Positions 17,264 through 26,338 of a stretch of 64,000 nucleotides of DNA are shown here, one piece after another. Below the pieces are notes generated by a model. The model made no database searches and was not told where the DNA came from. It saw only the letters and a program-made list of their open reading frames with translations. Each line of letters begins with the position of its first letter. Position 1 is the stretch's first letter. This DNA is from Celeribacter litoreus (GTDB taxonomy: Bacteria > Pseudomonadota > Alphaproteobacteria > Rhodobacterales > Rhodobacteraceae): NCBI RefSeq assembly GCF_020165855.1, contig NZ_JAIUFY010000005.1, forward strand, positions 731,243 to 795,242. The letters are read 5' to 3'. The position numbers and the translations under genes were made by a program.

Positions 17264-18819
17264 GACCGTTTCCGACGCAGTTTGACTTCGGTCTCTGCAC
17301 CAAGGCTTGCGGCCAGCGAATTGAAACGTGCTTCTGTCACTTCGCCGAAAAGATCCTCTGCGTCCGGCTCTAGCATAAGGCGGAGCAGCTTCTTCTTCGG
17401 GAAATAGTCGAGTTTCGCGACATCTTGCGGACGAGCGACAGTAAACATAGCACCGAACCGCATCGCTTTCCCGAGAACTTCTGCTTCCAGAACCTCTTTA
17501 TCCGAGAGCATCGCGATGAGATCGCTGAACGGCGTGTTTTCGCGGGAGTTCTTGTAGCGGTGGAGCAGAGCAACCCCGAGGAAGATGCGTTCGTTGTGGG
17601 TGAGGCCACCGAGGTTCGCGCGTGTGGCGTTGTCAAAACAGACCTCGGCCCGATAGTCAGGGTGCGCGCGCCATGTCACGTCATGAAGCAGACAGGCGGC
17701 GCGGATGAGGCGCATTTTCTCGTAGTGACGCGCCCGAAAGATCGGCGCGATGAAGTCATGCAGGTTGCGGCCGAACCCCGGCATGCGCGCGTCTTTGCGC
17801 TCGGAGAAGCGGCAGGCTTCGATCAAGGGGTCGCGCTGCCTGATCGAGTCCGGCATCTGTTCGTAGAGCATGCCTTCGCGGATGCCGTAGGAGGAGACAC
17901 AGATTTCTTTGGGGTGGAAATTCCGCACGAGTTGGCGCAGCACCTCGGAGGCGATCGGAACGAGGCTCATACGCGCAGAGGACGTGCCTGTCTTTGCACG
18001 CAACTCGGTCATATCGCTCTTGCGAATGAATTTGATCGTATCGGTTACTGCGCGGCTCGACATCCGGTATTCATGGAGAACATGGAGCGGATAGTTCCGT
18101 CGTTCCATGTCGATCCGTGCAATCGCACGCCATGAGCCACCGACCAGATAGATACGCTTATGCGTCCTGCCCATCGTTTGGACAAGTTCTTCCATGATCG
18201 GTGCAATGTGCTCTTTGAGGCCTTTGCGACCACCTTTGATCCCCTGAAGTTTGAGCGGGCCGAGCGGGGAAGTGATGCGTTTGCCGACCTGTCCGTTCGA
18301 CACGACGGCAAGCTCCATAGAGGAGCCGCCAATGTCACAGACGAGGCCGTCTGCCTCGGGCCAGCCGAGCAGAACACCTTGCGCGGACAAACGCGCCTCT
18401 TCCTCTCCGTCAATGACCCAGAGGTTGAGACCCGTCTCGCGTTCAATCTCCTCGCGGAACTCCGGCCCGTCTTCGGCCTCCCGCATGGCAGCAGTTGCAA
18501 CGGCGGTCAGGGGCGGAATGCCCATCCCGTTCGCCAGTTTCTGAAACCGCTTGATCGCGGACATGGCGCGGATCTTGCCTTCAGGGTTGAGGCGACCTGT
18601 TTCACGCAGACCGGCGCCGAGGCCGCACATGATCTTTTCGTTGTAGAAATAGGCGGGGCTGCGCGCTGCGCCGTCGAAAATGACGAGGCGCACAGAGTTC
18701 GACCCGACGTCCACGACGCCAACCCGCGACAGTGCGCGGGCTTCTTCATCGAGAAACAGAGGGCGTCCGAAAACACCCCAATCTTCGTGCGGCAAATCTG
18801 CCGGCGTGACGTCAGACAT
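17260..18819 (-). CDS. ppx: Exopolyphosphatase, Ppx/GppA family
   Basis: The 519 aa protein starts, after a 30-residue lead, with the Ppx/GppA phosphate loop VGVVDVGSNSVRLVIFDG and has VCDIGGSSMELAVV as the second one. A C-terminal HD-like helical domain follows (LLHDVTWRAHPDYRAEV). It degrades polyphosphate or pppGpp. The ATG at 18819 was chosen; an in-frame TTG lies 14 codons upstream. It is the third gene of the perM-hdaA-ppx run on the minus strand. In many Rhodobacteraceae I expect ppk1 in front of ppx, and it is missing here. Confidence 0.9.
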   Translation of the reverse strand: MSDVTPADLPHEDWGVFGRPLFLDEEARALSRVGVVDVGSNSVRLVIFDGAARSPAYFYNEKIMCGLGAGLRETGRLNPEGKIRAMSAIKRFQKLANGMGIPPLTAVATAAMREAEDGPEFREEIERETGLNLWVIDGEEEARLSAQGVLLGWPEADGLVCDIGGSSMELAVVSNGQVGKRITSPLGPLKLQGIKGGRKGLKEHIAPIMEELVQTMGRTHKRIYLVGGSWRAIARIDMERRNYPLHVLHEYRMSSRAVTDTIKFIRKSDMTELRAKTGTSSARMSLVPIASEVLRQLVRNFHPKEICVSSYGIREGMLYEQMPDSIRQRDPLIEACRFSERKDARMPGFGRNLHDFIAPIFRARHYEKMRLIRAACLLHDVTWRAHPDYRAEVCFDNATRANLGGLTHNERIFLGVALLHRYKNSRENTPFSDLIAMLSDKEVLEAEVLGKAMRFGAMFTVARPQDVAKLDYFPKKKLLRLMLEPDAEDLFGEVTEARFNSLAASLGAETEVKLRRKRS

Positions 18820-18917
18820 GTCTGGCAAGTCGCATCCCCTCTTCAACGCTGACACTGCCAAAGCGTGCCAGCGGCGTCAATCGCGCTTTTGCTGTTCGCG
18901 ATCCGTAGGTTTCCGAT

Positions 18918-19601
18918 TTATTCCTCAGCTTCAAGGAGTTGGGCCGCCAGTGTGCGGGACACAGGCTTTGCACTCCGCAGCGCTTCCTTATCAAGTTTGT
19001 CTACAATCGAACGCGCAGCGGAGGCGGAGCGTTCCATGCGTTTGACGAGCCAGGGAATAAGGGTTGCAGGCACAGCGATCTGACGATCCTGAAATTGTTT
19101 CACGAGCATCGCGGCGAGCAGAGAGTCATCCGGCGCGTCGATTTTGGCGACAGTCGTCCCTTGCATCCGTGAGGCGAGATCAGGGAGGGTCAGGCTCCAA
19201 TGGTTTGGCGCACGCCGCGCGGTCACGAGGAGGCGGCCCCCCTCCGCGAGCGTCAGATTGTGAAGGTGGAACAGGGCTTCTTCTGCGGGCCGTTGATTGG
19301 GCGTGCCGTCTAGTTGATCAGCGTCTTCGACGACGACCGCGCGATGGCTGGCGAGTTCGGGAATATCGGCGTTCGGCAGATCAGACGCGTTGACGATCAC
19401 GGCCTTGCGCTCAGCCGCCCAAACATGGGCCATGTGTGTCTTGCCTGCGCCAGACGGACCAACAAGTGCCAATTTGCCAGACGGCCAAGTGTCCGCCATG
19501 TCGAGGGTCGCAAGCGCCACGGCATTGGAGGGAGACACGAAGAAAGCATCGCGGCCCAGTGCTTCGCGCGTGGGCAGGTCAAAGATGAGTTGTTTGGCCA
19601 T
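18918..19601 (-). CDS. hdaA: HdaA, DnaA-related replication regulator
   Basis: The 227 aa protein is a DnaA AAA+ domain without the DNA-binding domain. The N-terminal QLIFDLP (residues 4-10) is the sliding-clamp-binding motif of Hda proteins. Walker A is GPSGAGKT (48-55), the Walker B-like strand is RAVVVEDAD, and TARRAPNHWSLTLPDLASRM carries sensor 1 and the arginine region. HdaA bound to the clamp promotes hydrolysis of ATP on DnaA and prevents over-initiation. It starts 4 bases behind the end of the AI-2E family gene, so they form one operon. Confidence 0.93.
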   Translation of the reverse strand: MAKQLIFDLPTREALGRDAFFVSPSNAVALATLDMADTWPSGKLALVGPSGAGKTHMAHVWAAERKAVIVNASDLPNADIPELASHRAVVVEDADQLDGTPNQRPAEEALFHLHNLTLAEGGRLLVTARRAPNHWSLTLPDLASRMQGTTVAKIDAPDDSLLAAMLVKQFQDRQIAVPATLIPWLVKRMERSASAARSIVDKLDKEALRSAKPVSRTLAAQLLEAEE

Positions 19602-19604
19602 AAG

Positions 19605-20702
19605 TCAGGTCGCGTCGTTGTCTTGGTCTTTTTCGGGCGAGACGAGTTGGCCCGAGAGCCCCCTATAGAGTCGGCTGTCTCTATATTGGTCGAGGGCGAA
19701 GCGCGCAATCACACCGAGTGCCGCAGCGACCGGAACAGCCACAAGCATCCCGACAAATCCGAACATTGTGCCAAACGCAGAGAGGGCGAAGATGAGCCAG
19801 ACAGGATGCAGGCCGATGGACGAGCCGACGAGGTTCGGCGTCAGGATATTGCCTTCAAAGAATTGCCCGACCGCGAAGATCGCAACGACTGCGGCGATCC
19901 ACTGCCATTCGCCCCAGAATTGGAAGAGCGCGAGGCCGATGGACAGCAGGCCGCCGACAATGGCCCCCACGTAGGGGATAAAGGTCAGAGCGCCGGCAAT
20001 CGCACCGGCCACGAGGCCGAACTTCAACCCGACGAGCATTAGGGCGGTCGCGTAGAACGCGCCGAGGATGAGGCAGACCGTGCCCTGTCCGCGGATGAAG
20101 GAGGCGAGGGTGCGGTCGATGTCGCCTGCGAGGCGACGGATCGCGGGCGCATGGTCACGCGGCAAAAGCCCGTCAATTTTCGCTGTCATACGATCCCAGT
20201 CCATCAGCAAGTAGAAGGTGATGACAGGAACGAGCACCAAGAGCATCAGCACGTTGAACACGCTGAGAGCAGAGGCCAGTGCGCCAGAGAGCAATTCGCC
20301 GCCCTTCGATTGGACGGTCTCACCGATCTGCGCGAGCGTTTGGCGCAACTGGCTATTGGAATCCAGAAGGACCGGAAACCGCTCGGTCAGGAAGGCTTGA
20401 AGATTACTGAACAGCTCTGGCGCCACATTGACGAGGTCCGTTGCCTGTTTGATCAACGTCGGAATGACGAGCAGCGCGGTGAGTATGAACAGGATGACCG
20501 CCACGCCGGTGATCACCACGGTCGCGGCGATACGGCTCAGCCCCCAGCTTTCCAACCGGTCCGCAACCGGGTCGAGCATGTAGGCCACCGCCATTGCGAG
20601 AACGAAGGGGAGGATCACATCCCCCATAAGCCACAAAAAGCCGAGAAAGGTCGCCGTGGCGACGCCCCAATATTTCACTTGGTCGCGGGCTGGTAGCGCC
20701 AT
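19605..20702 (-). CDS. AI-2E family transporter (PerM-like)
   Basis: The 365 aa protein has seven to eight membrane segments and the AI-2E/UPF0118 signatures: an N-terminal helix pair ending PFVLAMAVAYMLDPVADRLE, a long central cytoplasmic or periplasmic helical region, VLVPVITFYLLMDWDRM, and the C-terminal FIPYVGAIVGGL and EGNILTPNLVGSSIGLHPVWLIFAL. Substrates are debated: autoinducer-2 export or Na+/H+ exchange. The ATG at 20702 follows GGGGGAGACGG, so the very long upstream open frame, which is a shadow of proS, is excluded. It is the first gene of the hdaA operon. Confidence 0.9.
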   Translation of the reverse strand: MALPARDQVKYWGVATATFLGFLWLMGDVILPFVLAMAVAYMLDPVADRLESWGLSRIAATVVITGVAVILFILTALLVIPTLIKQATDLVNVAPELFSNLQAFLTERFPVLLDSNSQLRQTLAQIGETVQSKGGELLSGALASALSVFNVLMLLVLVPVITFYLLMDWDRMTAKIDGLLPRDHAPAIRRLAGDIDRTLASFIRGQGTVCLILGAFYATALMLVGLKFGLVAGAIAGALTFIPYVGAIVGGLLSIGLALFQFWGEWQWIAAVVAIFAVGQFFEGNILTPNLVGSSIGLHPVWLIFALSAFGTMFGFVGMLVAVPVAAALGVIARFALDQYRDSRLYRGLSGQLVSPEKDQDNDAT

Positions 20703-20945
20703 TCCGTCTCCCCCGGGCTGATCGCTTTGCGTTCTGTTCCATATCGCCCGCGCGCGCGAGGGTTTCAAGGGGAACTGCCCTGTGCAGCCTGATCCTGCGT
20801 CCGAAAGCCTGCTGAAAGGCGCATGTGAAAGCAAAATGATTTGCGGTATGTAGACCATGGCCTGTTTTGCGGGTGCTGCGGCTTGTCTGGGCCTGTGCGA
20901 TGGCATAGACCGTTCGAAACAAAAGATCAGTCGAGGGCTTTGCTC

Positions 20946-22283
20946 ATGCGTTTGTCGCGCTACTTCCTGCCGGTTCTGAAAGAAACACCCGCCGAGGCAC
21001 AGATCGTGTCGCACCGGCTCATGCTGCGCGCGGGGATGATCCGCCAGCAGTCCGCGGGCATCTATTCGTGGCTTCCTCTGGGCTTCAAAGTGCTTAAAAA
21101 GATCGAGCAGATCGTGCACGAGGAACAGCAGCGCGCAGGCCACATCCCGCTCTTGATGCCGACGATCCAGTCCTCGGACCTCTGGAAAGAAAGCGGTCGC
21201 TACGACGCCTATGGTGACGAACTTCTGCGCATCACCGACCGTCACGGCCGTGACATGCTCTACAGCCCGACCGCCGAAGAGCTGTTCACCGACGTTTTCC
21301 GTTCCTACGTGAAGTCCTACAAGGACCTTCCGCTGACGCTCTATCAGATCCAGTGGAAATTCCGCGACGAGATCCGTCCGCGTTTCGGCGTGATGCGTGG
21401 CCGCGAGTTCTTTATGAAAGACGGCTACACTTTCGATCTGACGAAAGAAGACGCGCTCCACGCCTATAATCGTCACCTCGTGAGCTATCTGCGCACCTAC
21501 GAGCGGATGGGCCTTCAGGCTATCCCGATGCGTGCGGACTCCGGTCCAATTGGCGGGGATGACACACACGAGTTCCTCGTGCTGGCCGAAACAGGCGAAT
21601 CCGAGGTGTTCTACGACAGCGAAATCACGGATCTGACCTTTGGTAGCCGCGAGATCGACTACGATTCCGTGGAACAGTGCCAAGCCGTGCTTGAGGAATT
21701 CACCTCCCGCTACGCCCGCACGGACGAAACGCATGACGAAGCTGTGTTCAACGAAGTGCCGGAAGAGCGTCGCCGCGTTGCGCGTGGTATCGAAGTTGGC
21801 CAGATTTTCTACTTCGGCACGAAATACTCCGAGGCGATGGGCGCAACCGTGCAGGGGCCGGATGGCAAACCTGTGCCGGTTCACATGGGGTCGCACGGTA
21901 TCGGTGTGTCGCGGCTGCTCGGTGCGATCATTGAGGCAAGCCACGACGACAAAGGCATCATCTGGCCGGAGGGGGTCACCCCGTTCCACGTTGGTATCGT
22001 AAACCTGAAACAAGGTGACGACGAAGCAGATGCAGCCTGTGAGAGCCTATACAAGAGTTTTGAGGCGCTCGGTCTCGAGCCGCTCTATGACGATCGCAAC
22101 GAACGCGCTGGTGGCAAGTTCGCGACAATGGACCTCATCGGTCTGCCGTGGCGCATCACCGTTGGCCCGCGTGGCCTGAAAAACGGTGTGGTCGAAGTCA
22201 CCTGCCGCAAGACCGGCGAAAGCGAAGAGTTGTCGCCGGAACTCGCAATTGAGAAGATCGCGAAAATCTACACGTCTCTCTGA
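20946..22283 (+). CDS. proS: Prolyl-tRNA synthetase, short form
   Basis: The 445 aa class II synthetase attaches proline to tRNA-Pro. Class II motif 1 lies around [21 protein letters not shown], motif 2 in [26 protein letters not shown], and motif 3 in [15 protein letters not shown]. It has the short alphaproteobacterial form that lacks the editing insertion between motifs 2 and 3. The C-terminal anticodon-binding domain ends at the chain terminus. The start [13 protein letters not shown] is the family's usual beginning, so I chose 20946 over an ATG at 20841. A strong terminator follows. Confidence 0.97.
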   Translation: MRLSRYFLPVLKETPAEAQIVSHRLMLRAGMIRQQSAGIYSWLPLGFKVLKKIEQIVHEEQQRAGHIPLLMPTIQSSDLWKESGRYDAYGDELLRITDRHGRDMLYSPTAEELFTDVFRSYVKSYKDLPLTLYQIQWKFRDEIRPRFGVMRGREFFMKDGYTFDLTKEDALHAYNRHLVSYLRTYERMGLQAIPMRADSGPIGGDDTHEFLVLAETGESEVFYDSEITDLTFGSREIDYDSVEQCQAVLEEFTSRYARTDETHDEAVFNEVPEERRRVARGIEVGQIFYFGTKYSEAMGATVQGPDGKPVPVHMGSHGIGVSRLLGAIIEASHDDKGIIWPEGVTPFHVGIVNLKQGDDEADAACESLYKSFEALGLEPLYDDRNERAGGKFATMDLIGLPWRITVGPRGLKNGVVEVTCRKTGESEELSPELAIEKIAKIYTSL

Positions 22284-22304
22284 TCGACACGACACTGAAC
22301 AAAG

Positions 22305-22336
22305 AAAGCCCCCGAAGAACAGTTCGGGGGCTTTTT
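22305..22336 (+). terminator. Terminator of proS
   Basis: AAAGCCCCCGAA (22305-22316) pairs perfectly with TTCGGGGGCTTT (22323-22334) around GAACAG, followed by TT. The A-rich left side would also let it work for the converging fasciclin gene. Confidence 0.9.
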
Positions 22337-22359
22337 GTCACTGGGGGGAGGTGACGGGT

Positions 22360-22875
22360 TTAGTGACAGCTCGGGCGGTCGCCGGGCAGGAGCACTTTGT
22401 CGATCACATGGATCACGCCGTTGTCTGCCTTGATATCCGCAATAATGACATTTGCCATATCGCCTGATCCGTCAGAAATCATGACGCCATCAGCGCCCTT
22501 GGTGATGCAGAGGCGTTCGCTCTCCAACATCGGTTTGAAGTAGTTGGACCCCATCGGGATGTCGGATGCGGGCAGGTTCCGGTCATCGACATGATAAAGC
22601 AGGATGTTTGTCAGCTGATCCTTGTTCTCCGGCATCAAAAGGGTCTCAACTGTGCCCTCGGGGAGCGCGGCGAAGGCATCGTTGACGGGGGCGTAGACGG
22701 TGAACGGACCAGATCCAGCCAGCGCTTCGGCAAGACCGGCTGCCTGCACAGCGGCAACAAGCGTGGAGAAGCGCTCGTCTGCGACGGCGATATCCACAAC
22801 AGTCTCAGCCTGAGAGGCGGTGGCAGTCAGCGCAACTAGAGCGGCGGCGGCGGTGGTTTTGAGCGTGAATTTCAT
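22360..22875 (-). CDS. Secreted fasciclin-domain protein
   Basis: The 171 aa protein has a signal peptide (residues 1-23, ending SQA) and a single fasciclin (FAS1) domain. Its H1 motif is FTVYAPVNDAFAALP, followed by LLYHVDD and the H2-like GVIHVIDKVLLP at the end. FAS1 proteins act in adhesion or matrix contacts, and bacterial single-domain forms are poorly understood. Two cysteines, in RLCITK and RPSCH, may form a disulfide. It stands alone, converging on proS. Confidence 0.9.
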   Translation of the reverse strand: MKFTLKTTAAAALVALTATASQAETVVDIAVADERFSTLVAAVQAAGLAEALAGSGPFTVYAPVNDAFAALPEGTVETLLMPENKDQLTNILLYHVDDRNLPASDIPMGSNYFKPMLESERLCITKGADGVMISDGSGDMANVIIADIKADNGVIHVIDKVLLPGDRPSCH

Positions 22876-23115
22876 CGTGTCCTCCTCTGATGAATTACCC
22901 CAATTACGCGCCTCGCCTGATTTCGGATTTCCACCTCACGACTGTGTGAATGCGCGTGAAGTGCACAAATTTCAAACGCGAGACTGTATGGGTGCCAAAT
23001 CAATGGCGAAAACCCGCACATCTCCGGAAATGCCTCTGCGTTCTGTTTGGGGCATCTCACGAATCCTGTTAGCGTCGAAGCTGTTAAGTCCGCATCAGAC
23101 GGAAAAGAGGCAGCA

Positions 23116-23622
23116 ATGTTGAGAGTTCTCACCCTTGTAGGTGGCCTGTTGGGGGCCGCTGTTGTTTCCCAGTTCCCAGAGTTTACCCAGCAATACACCC
23201 AACGTCTCAGCGGTCAGGTTGAGGCGCTCGAAACGGTTATCGAGGATTTTGATGCCTCGGCGAGGCGCGCAGATATGACCCGCGACGAAGCCCTGGCGTC
23301 CATGGGCGGCTCCGTGTTTCTTGAAAACAGACGGCGTGACATGCGCGAGACAATCGCGCGCTATGATCGGTTGACAGAAGACCTCACGGCCCTGCGAAGC
23401 GCGAGCCCGCTTGAACGCCTGGTCATGCCGCATCGCGTCGCCGATACCGCCTTGGCACAAGCAACCTATGACGATTTCATCCCGGCGCTCCCGCTCTCGG
23501 TCGCAGGCGGCATTTCGGCCTTCGCGGGGTATATTGGCGGATATGGTGTCGTGATCGGGCTCTTCGCCCTCCTGGCCTGGCCATTCAGGCGCCGCAAACA
23601 GAAGGCGGGCCTCACCTTCTGA
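23116..23622 (+). CDS. DUF2937 membrane protein
   Basis: The 168 aa protein has an N-terminal hydrophobic segment (LRVLTLVGGLLGAAVVSQFPEF), a long periplasmic helical part with coiled-coil character (residues about 25-110), and a C-terminal membrane helix (FAGYIGGYGVVIGLFALLAWPF) ending in basic RRRKQK. This is the DUF2937 layout. The QFPEFTQQYTQRLSGQVEAL segment is its hallmark. The ATG at 23116 follows AGAGGC. Its function is not known. It precedes the Lol genes but is separated from them by about 100 bases. Confidence 0.82.
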   Translation: MLRVLTLVGGLLGAAVVSQFPEFTQQYTQRLSGQVEALETVIEDFDASARRADMTRDEALASMGGSVFLENRRRDMRETIARYDRLTEDLTALRSASPLERLVMPHRVADTALAQATYDDFIPALPLSVAGGISAFAGYIGGYGVVIGLFALLAWPFRRRKQKAGLTF

Positions 23623-23723
23623 ACACAGTCGTGATGCGATGTGCATGGCGACGACGTGGCCGCGCGCTTGACGTTTCTCAAAGCAACATAGATGGTCTGG
23701 CAAATCCTTGAGGGAGCAGCCAG

Positions 23724-25019
23724 TTGGACGCGGCAAAAACGACCAAGCCTTTTTCCCGCTTCGAGTGGAAAATCGCCTTTGCCTATCTGCGCGCGCGGCG
23801 CGAGGAGGGTGGGGTCTCTGTGATGACGTGGATTTCGCTCGTCGGGATCACGCTGGCGGTGGCGGCGCTCATCATCACGCTGGCTGTGCGGACGGGCTTC
23901 CGCAACGAATTCGTTTCGACCATCCTCGGCGCCAACGCGCATGTGACGGTCTATTCAACGGTTTATATGTCTGAGGACGGCAAAACCTCACGCGCGATCA
24001 CGGACTACGACGAGTGGGCCGCAAGCCTCTCGGACGTGCCGGGGGTGACGCGCGCGGCGCCCCTCGTGCGGCGACAGGTCATGGCCTCCTACAGTGGGAC
24101 CAACGCTGGCGTTGAGGTCTTTGGTATCGACTTTGAGGACCTGATGACCATCCCGCGCGTCGCGATCTCACCGGATGCGGCCTACGGCGATGTCACCAAC
24201 TTCAACAATGGGATTGCGATTGGTTCCGGCGTCGCGCGCGAACTTGGCGTCTCGGTTGGGGACAAGATCAAACTCATCTCGCCAGACGGGGCCAAAACTG
24301 CCTTCGGGACCACGCCTCGGGTGTCGTCCTATGACGTGGTCTATGTCTTTTCCGCCGGTCGCTATGACATCGACCGAACTCGTGCTTACCTCCCGTTTGC
24401 GGAGGCGCAGCGGTTCTTTAACCTCGAGGGCGCAGCGGACGAGATCGAAGTCATGGTCGCCAATCCCGACCGCGTCGATGAGTTGAGCTATCCGCTTCTG
24501 GAAGCCGTCGGCGACAGGGGCCTCATCTGGACATGGCGGGACGCATCGGGGGCGTTCCTGCGCGCGCTCGACATCGAGGACAACGTCATGTTCGTGATCC
24601 TCTCCGTGATCGTGCTCGTCGCCTCCATGAACATCGTGTCGGGCCTCGTCATGCTCGTCAAAAACAAGGGCCGCGACATCGGCATCCTCCGCACCGTGGG
24701 CCTCACGCAATCCTCCATATTGCGCGTCTTCTTTATCTGTGGCGCGCTCACAGGGGTCATAGGCACCGTGATGGGCGTCATCCTCGGCTCGCTCTTCTCC
24801 ATCTACATCGACCAAATCCTCGCGGCCGTGAACTGGTTCACCGGTGGCGGGGCGTGGGATCCGCAAATCCGTGGCATCTATGAGTTGCCCGCCGAATTGC
24901 GCTTGGCCGACATTATGAAAGCCGTGTCGCTATCGCTCGGCCTCTCGTTCATCGTCACGATCCTGCCCGCCCGTCGTGCGGCGCGGATGAACCCTGTGGA
25001 GGCGCTGCGCTATGAGTAA
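23724..25019 (+). CDS. Lipoprotein-releasing ABC transporter permease LolC/LolE
   Basis: The 431 aa protein is an inner-membrane permease of the Lol system, which extracts lipoproteins destined for the outer membrane. It has the FtsX/MacB layout: first helix after RREEGGVSVMTWISLVGI, a periplasmic domain of about 220 residues, then three helices in the last third, with the coupling segment NKGRDIGILRTVGLTQSSILRVF. Only one LolC/E-type gene is present, so it probably forms a homodimer with LolD. The start is a TTG behind GAGGGAG. lolD overlaps its end by 8 bases. Confidence 0.9.
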   Translation: MDAAKTTKPFSRFEWKIAFAYLRARREEGGVSVMTWISLVGITLAVAALIITLAVRTGFRNEFVSTILGANAHVTVYSTVYMSEDGKTSRAITDYDEWAASLSDVPGVTRAAPLVRRQVMASYSGTNAGVEVFGIDFEDLMTIPRVAISPDAAYGDVTNFNNGIAIGSGVARELGVSVGDKIKLISPDGAKTAFGTTPRVSSYDVVYVFSAGRYDIDRTRAYLPFAEAQRFFNLEGAADEIEVMVANPDRVDELSYPLLEAVGDRGLIWTWRDASGAFLRALDIEDNVMFVILSVIVLVASMNIVSGLVMLVKNKGRDIGILRTVGLTQSSILRVFFICGALTGVIGTVMGVILGSLFSIYIDQILAAVNWFTGGGAWDPQIRGIYELPAELRLADIMKAVSLSLGLSFIVTILPARRAARMNPVEALRYE

Positions 25020-25692
25020 TATGTTGCACCTCGACGGCGTCGAGAAGGTCTACAACCGTGGCAAACCGAACGAGATCAAAGTCCTGCGCGGCGCTGATCT
25101 GACGCTGGCCCGTGGCGAGGTCGTGGGCCTCATTGCGCCGTCCGGTGCGGGGAAATCCACGCTCTTGCACATCGCGGGTCTGCTGGATCAGCCGGACGCG
25201 GGCTCCGTGCAGATCGCAGGTCAGGAAATGGCGACCGAAGGCGACCGCGCGCGCACGGCGATGCGGCGGGCGGGGGTCGGCTTTATCTACCAGTTCCACC
25301 ACCTGCTGCCGGAGTTCACCGCGCTCGACAACATTGTCCTGCCCCAACTCGCCAACGCGACGCCGGAGCGGGAGGCGAAGGAGCGCGCGCTCTACCTCCT
25401 CGACAAAGTCGGCCTCACCGACCGCGCCACGCACCGTCCCGCCGCGCTCTCGGGGGGCGAGCAACAGCGTGTCGCCTTCTGCCGTGCTCTGGCCAACAGG
25501 CCGGGCGTGCTGCTCGCGGACGAACCTACGGGCAACCTCGACCCGACGACCTCGGACCGTGTGTTTGACGTGTTGATGGAGATCGTGCGGGAGGAGGGGC
25601 TGTCCGCGCTCATCGCGACGCACAACATGGAGCTTGCGTCCAAGATGGATCGCGTTGTCCGCCTTGACGAAGGTCGCCTGATCCCGACCTAA
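25012..25692 (+). CDS. lolD: Lipoprotein-releasing ABC transporter ATPase LolD
   Basis: The 226 aa ATPase drives lipoprotein release by LolC/E. Walker A is APSGAGKST, the Q-loop region is FIYQFHHLLPEFTALDN (the Lol-typical FVYQFHHLL), the signature is LSGGEQQR, Walker B is VLLADEPTG and the switch histidine is in IATHN. The start codon lies inside the end of the permease gene, so the two are translationally coupled. A weak terminator follows at 25707-25738. Confidence 0.94.
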   Translation: MSNMLHLDGVEKVYNRGKPNEIKVLRGADLTLARGEVVGLIAPSGAGKSTLLHIAGLLDQPDAGSVQIAGQEMATEGDRARTAMRRAGVGFIYQFHHLLPEFTALDNIVLPQLANATPEREAKERALYLLDKVGLTDRATHRPAALSGGEQQRVAFCRALANRPGVLLADEPTGNLDPTTSDRVFDVLMEIVREEGLSALIATHNMELASKMDRVVRLDEGRLIPT

Positions 25693-25706
25693 GCGGAGTA
25701 GAAAAA

Positions 25707-25738
25707 GGGCGCGCGGGGTAACCGCACGCCCGAATTTT
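25707..25738 (+). terminator. Probable terminator behind lolD
   Basis: GGGCGCGCGG (25707-25716) pairs with CCGCACGCCC (25722-25731) with one mismatch, followed by GAATTTT. Confidence 0.6.
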
Positions 25739-25761
25739 CAGAGCTACCCGATGATCAGAGA

Positions 25762-26199
25762 TCAGTAGCCAGCCATGATGTTGTTGGCGATCCCGACGAC
25801 GGTGATCACAATGGCCGCGTCGCGGGCGATTTTGTAGAGCGTGTCACCCGAGACAGCGTAGCGGTAGTCATCCGGGGCATCGAGACCGTAGCGCACCCAG
25901 TCGTCAATGATGACATAGCCCTCAGGCAGCTCGTCGCCCTTGGCAAAACCTTTGCCTTGTTCACAGTTCTTCTCAATCCCCGGCGGAAGCGAGGTGCGCT
26001 TGCCCGAGTCGATCTGTTTCTGAATCCCCGGCGGAAGCGTGCATCCCGGCGGGACATAGACGTTCGTGGTCTGGTGAACCTTCGGTCCCTTGTCCTTATG
26101 GCCATTCCCGTTGCCATTGCCATTCCCGTTATTCGCCAGTGCAGGCGTGGCCGTCAGGGCCATAAGGGCGACAAGAGCCGGTTTCGTAAAGCGTGACAT
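25762..26199 (-). CDS. Exported RcnB-like protein with Asn-Gly repeats
   Basis: The 145 aa product has a signal peptide (MSRFTKPALVALMALTATPALA), then five Asn-Gly pairs (NNGNGNGNGNGNGH), and two similar LPPGI units (CTLPPGIQKQI, TSLPPGIEKNC). The units are encoded by a repeated AATCCCCGGCGGAAGCG on the plus strand. The C-terminal part, LPEGYVIIDDWVRYGLDAPDDYRYAVSGDTLYKIA, matches the RcnB-type pattern of periplasmic proteins linked to nickel/cobalt tolerance or envelope homeostasis. A terminal hydrophobic stretch follows. The role is uncertain. Confidence 0.7.
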   Translation of the reverse strand: MSRFTKPALVALMALTATPALANNGNGNGNGNGHKDKGPKVHQTTNVYVPPGCTLPPGIQKQIDSGKRTSLPPGIEKNCEQGKGFAKGDELPEGYVIIDDWVRYGLDAPDDYRYAVSGDTLYKIARDAAIVITVVGIANNIMAGY

Positions 26200-26338
26200 G
26201 ATCTGCCTCCGTTTCTGTTTTCAACACAATAACGGATGGGGAGAGGGAAGTGTTCCGCACGTTTTCGGGATGGGCGGAAGGGTGCCGAGGGGGATTTTGA
26301 TTGAGCCTTGGATATTTATGTAAACCGATAGCGCGAAA

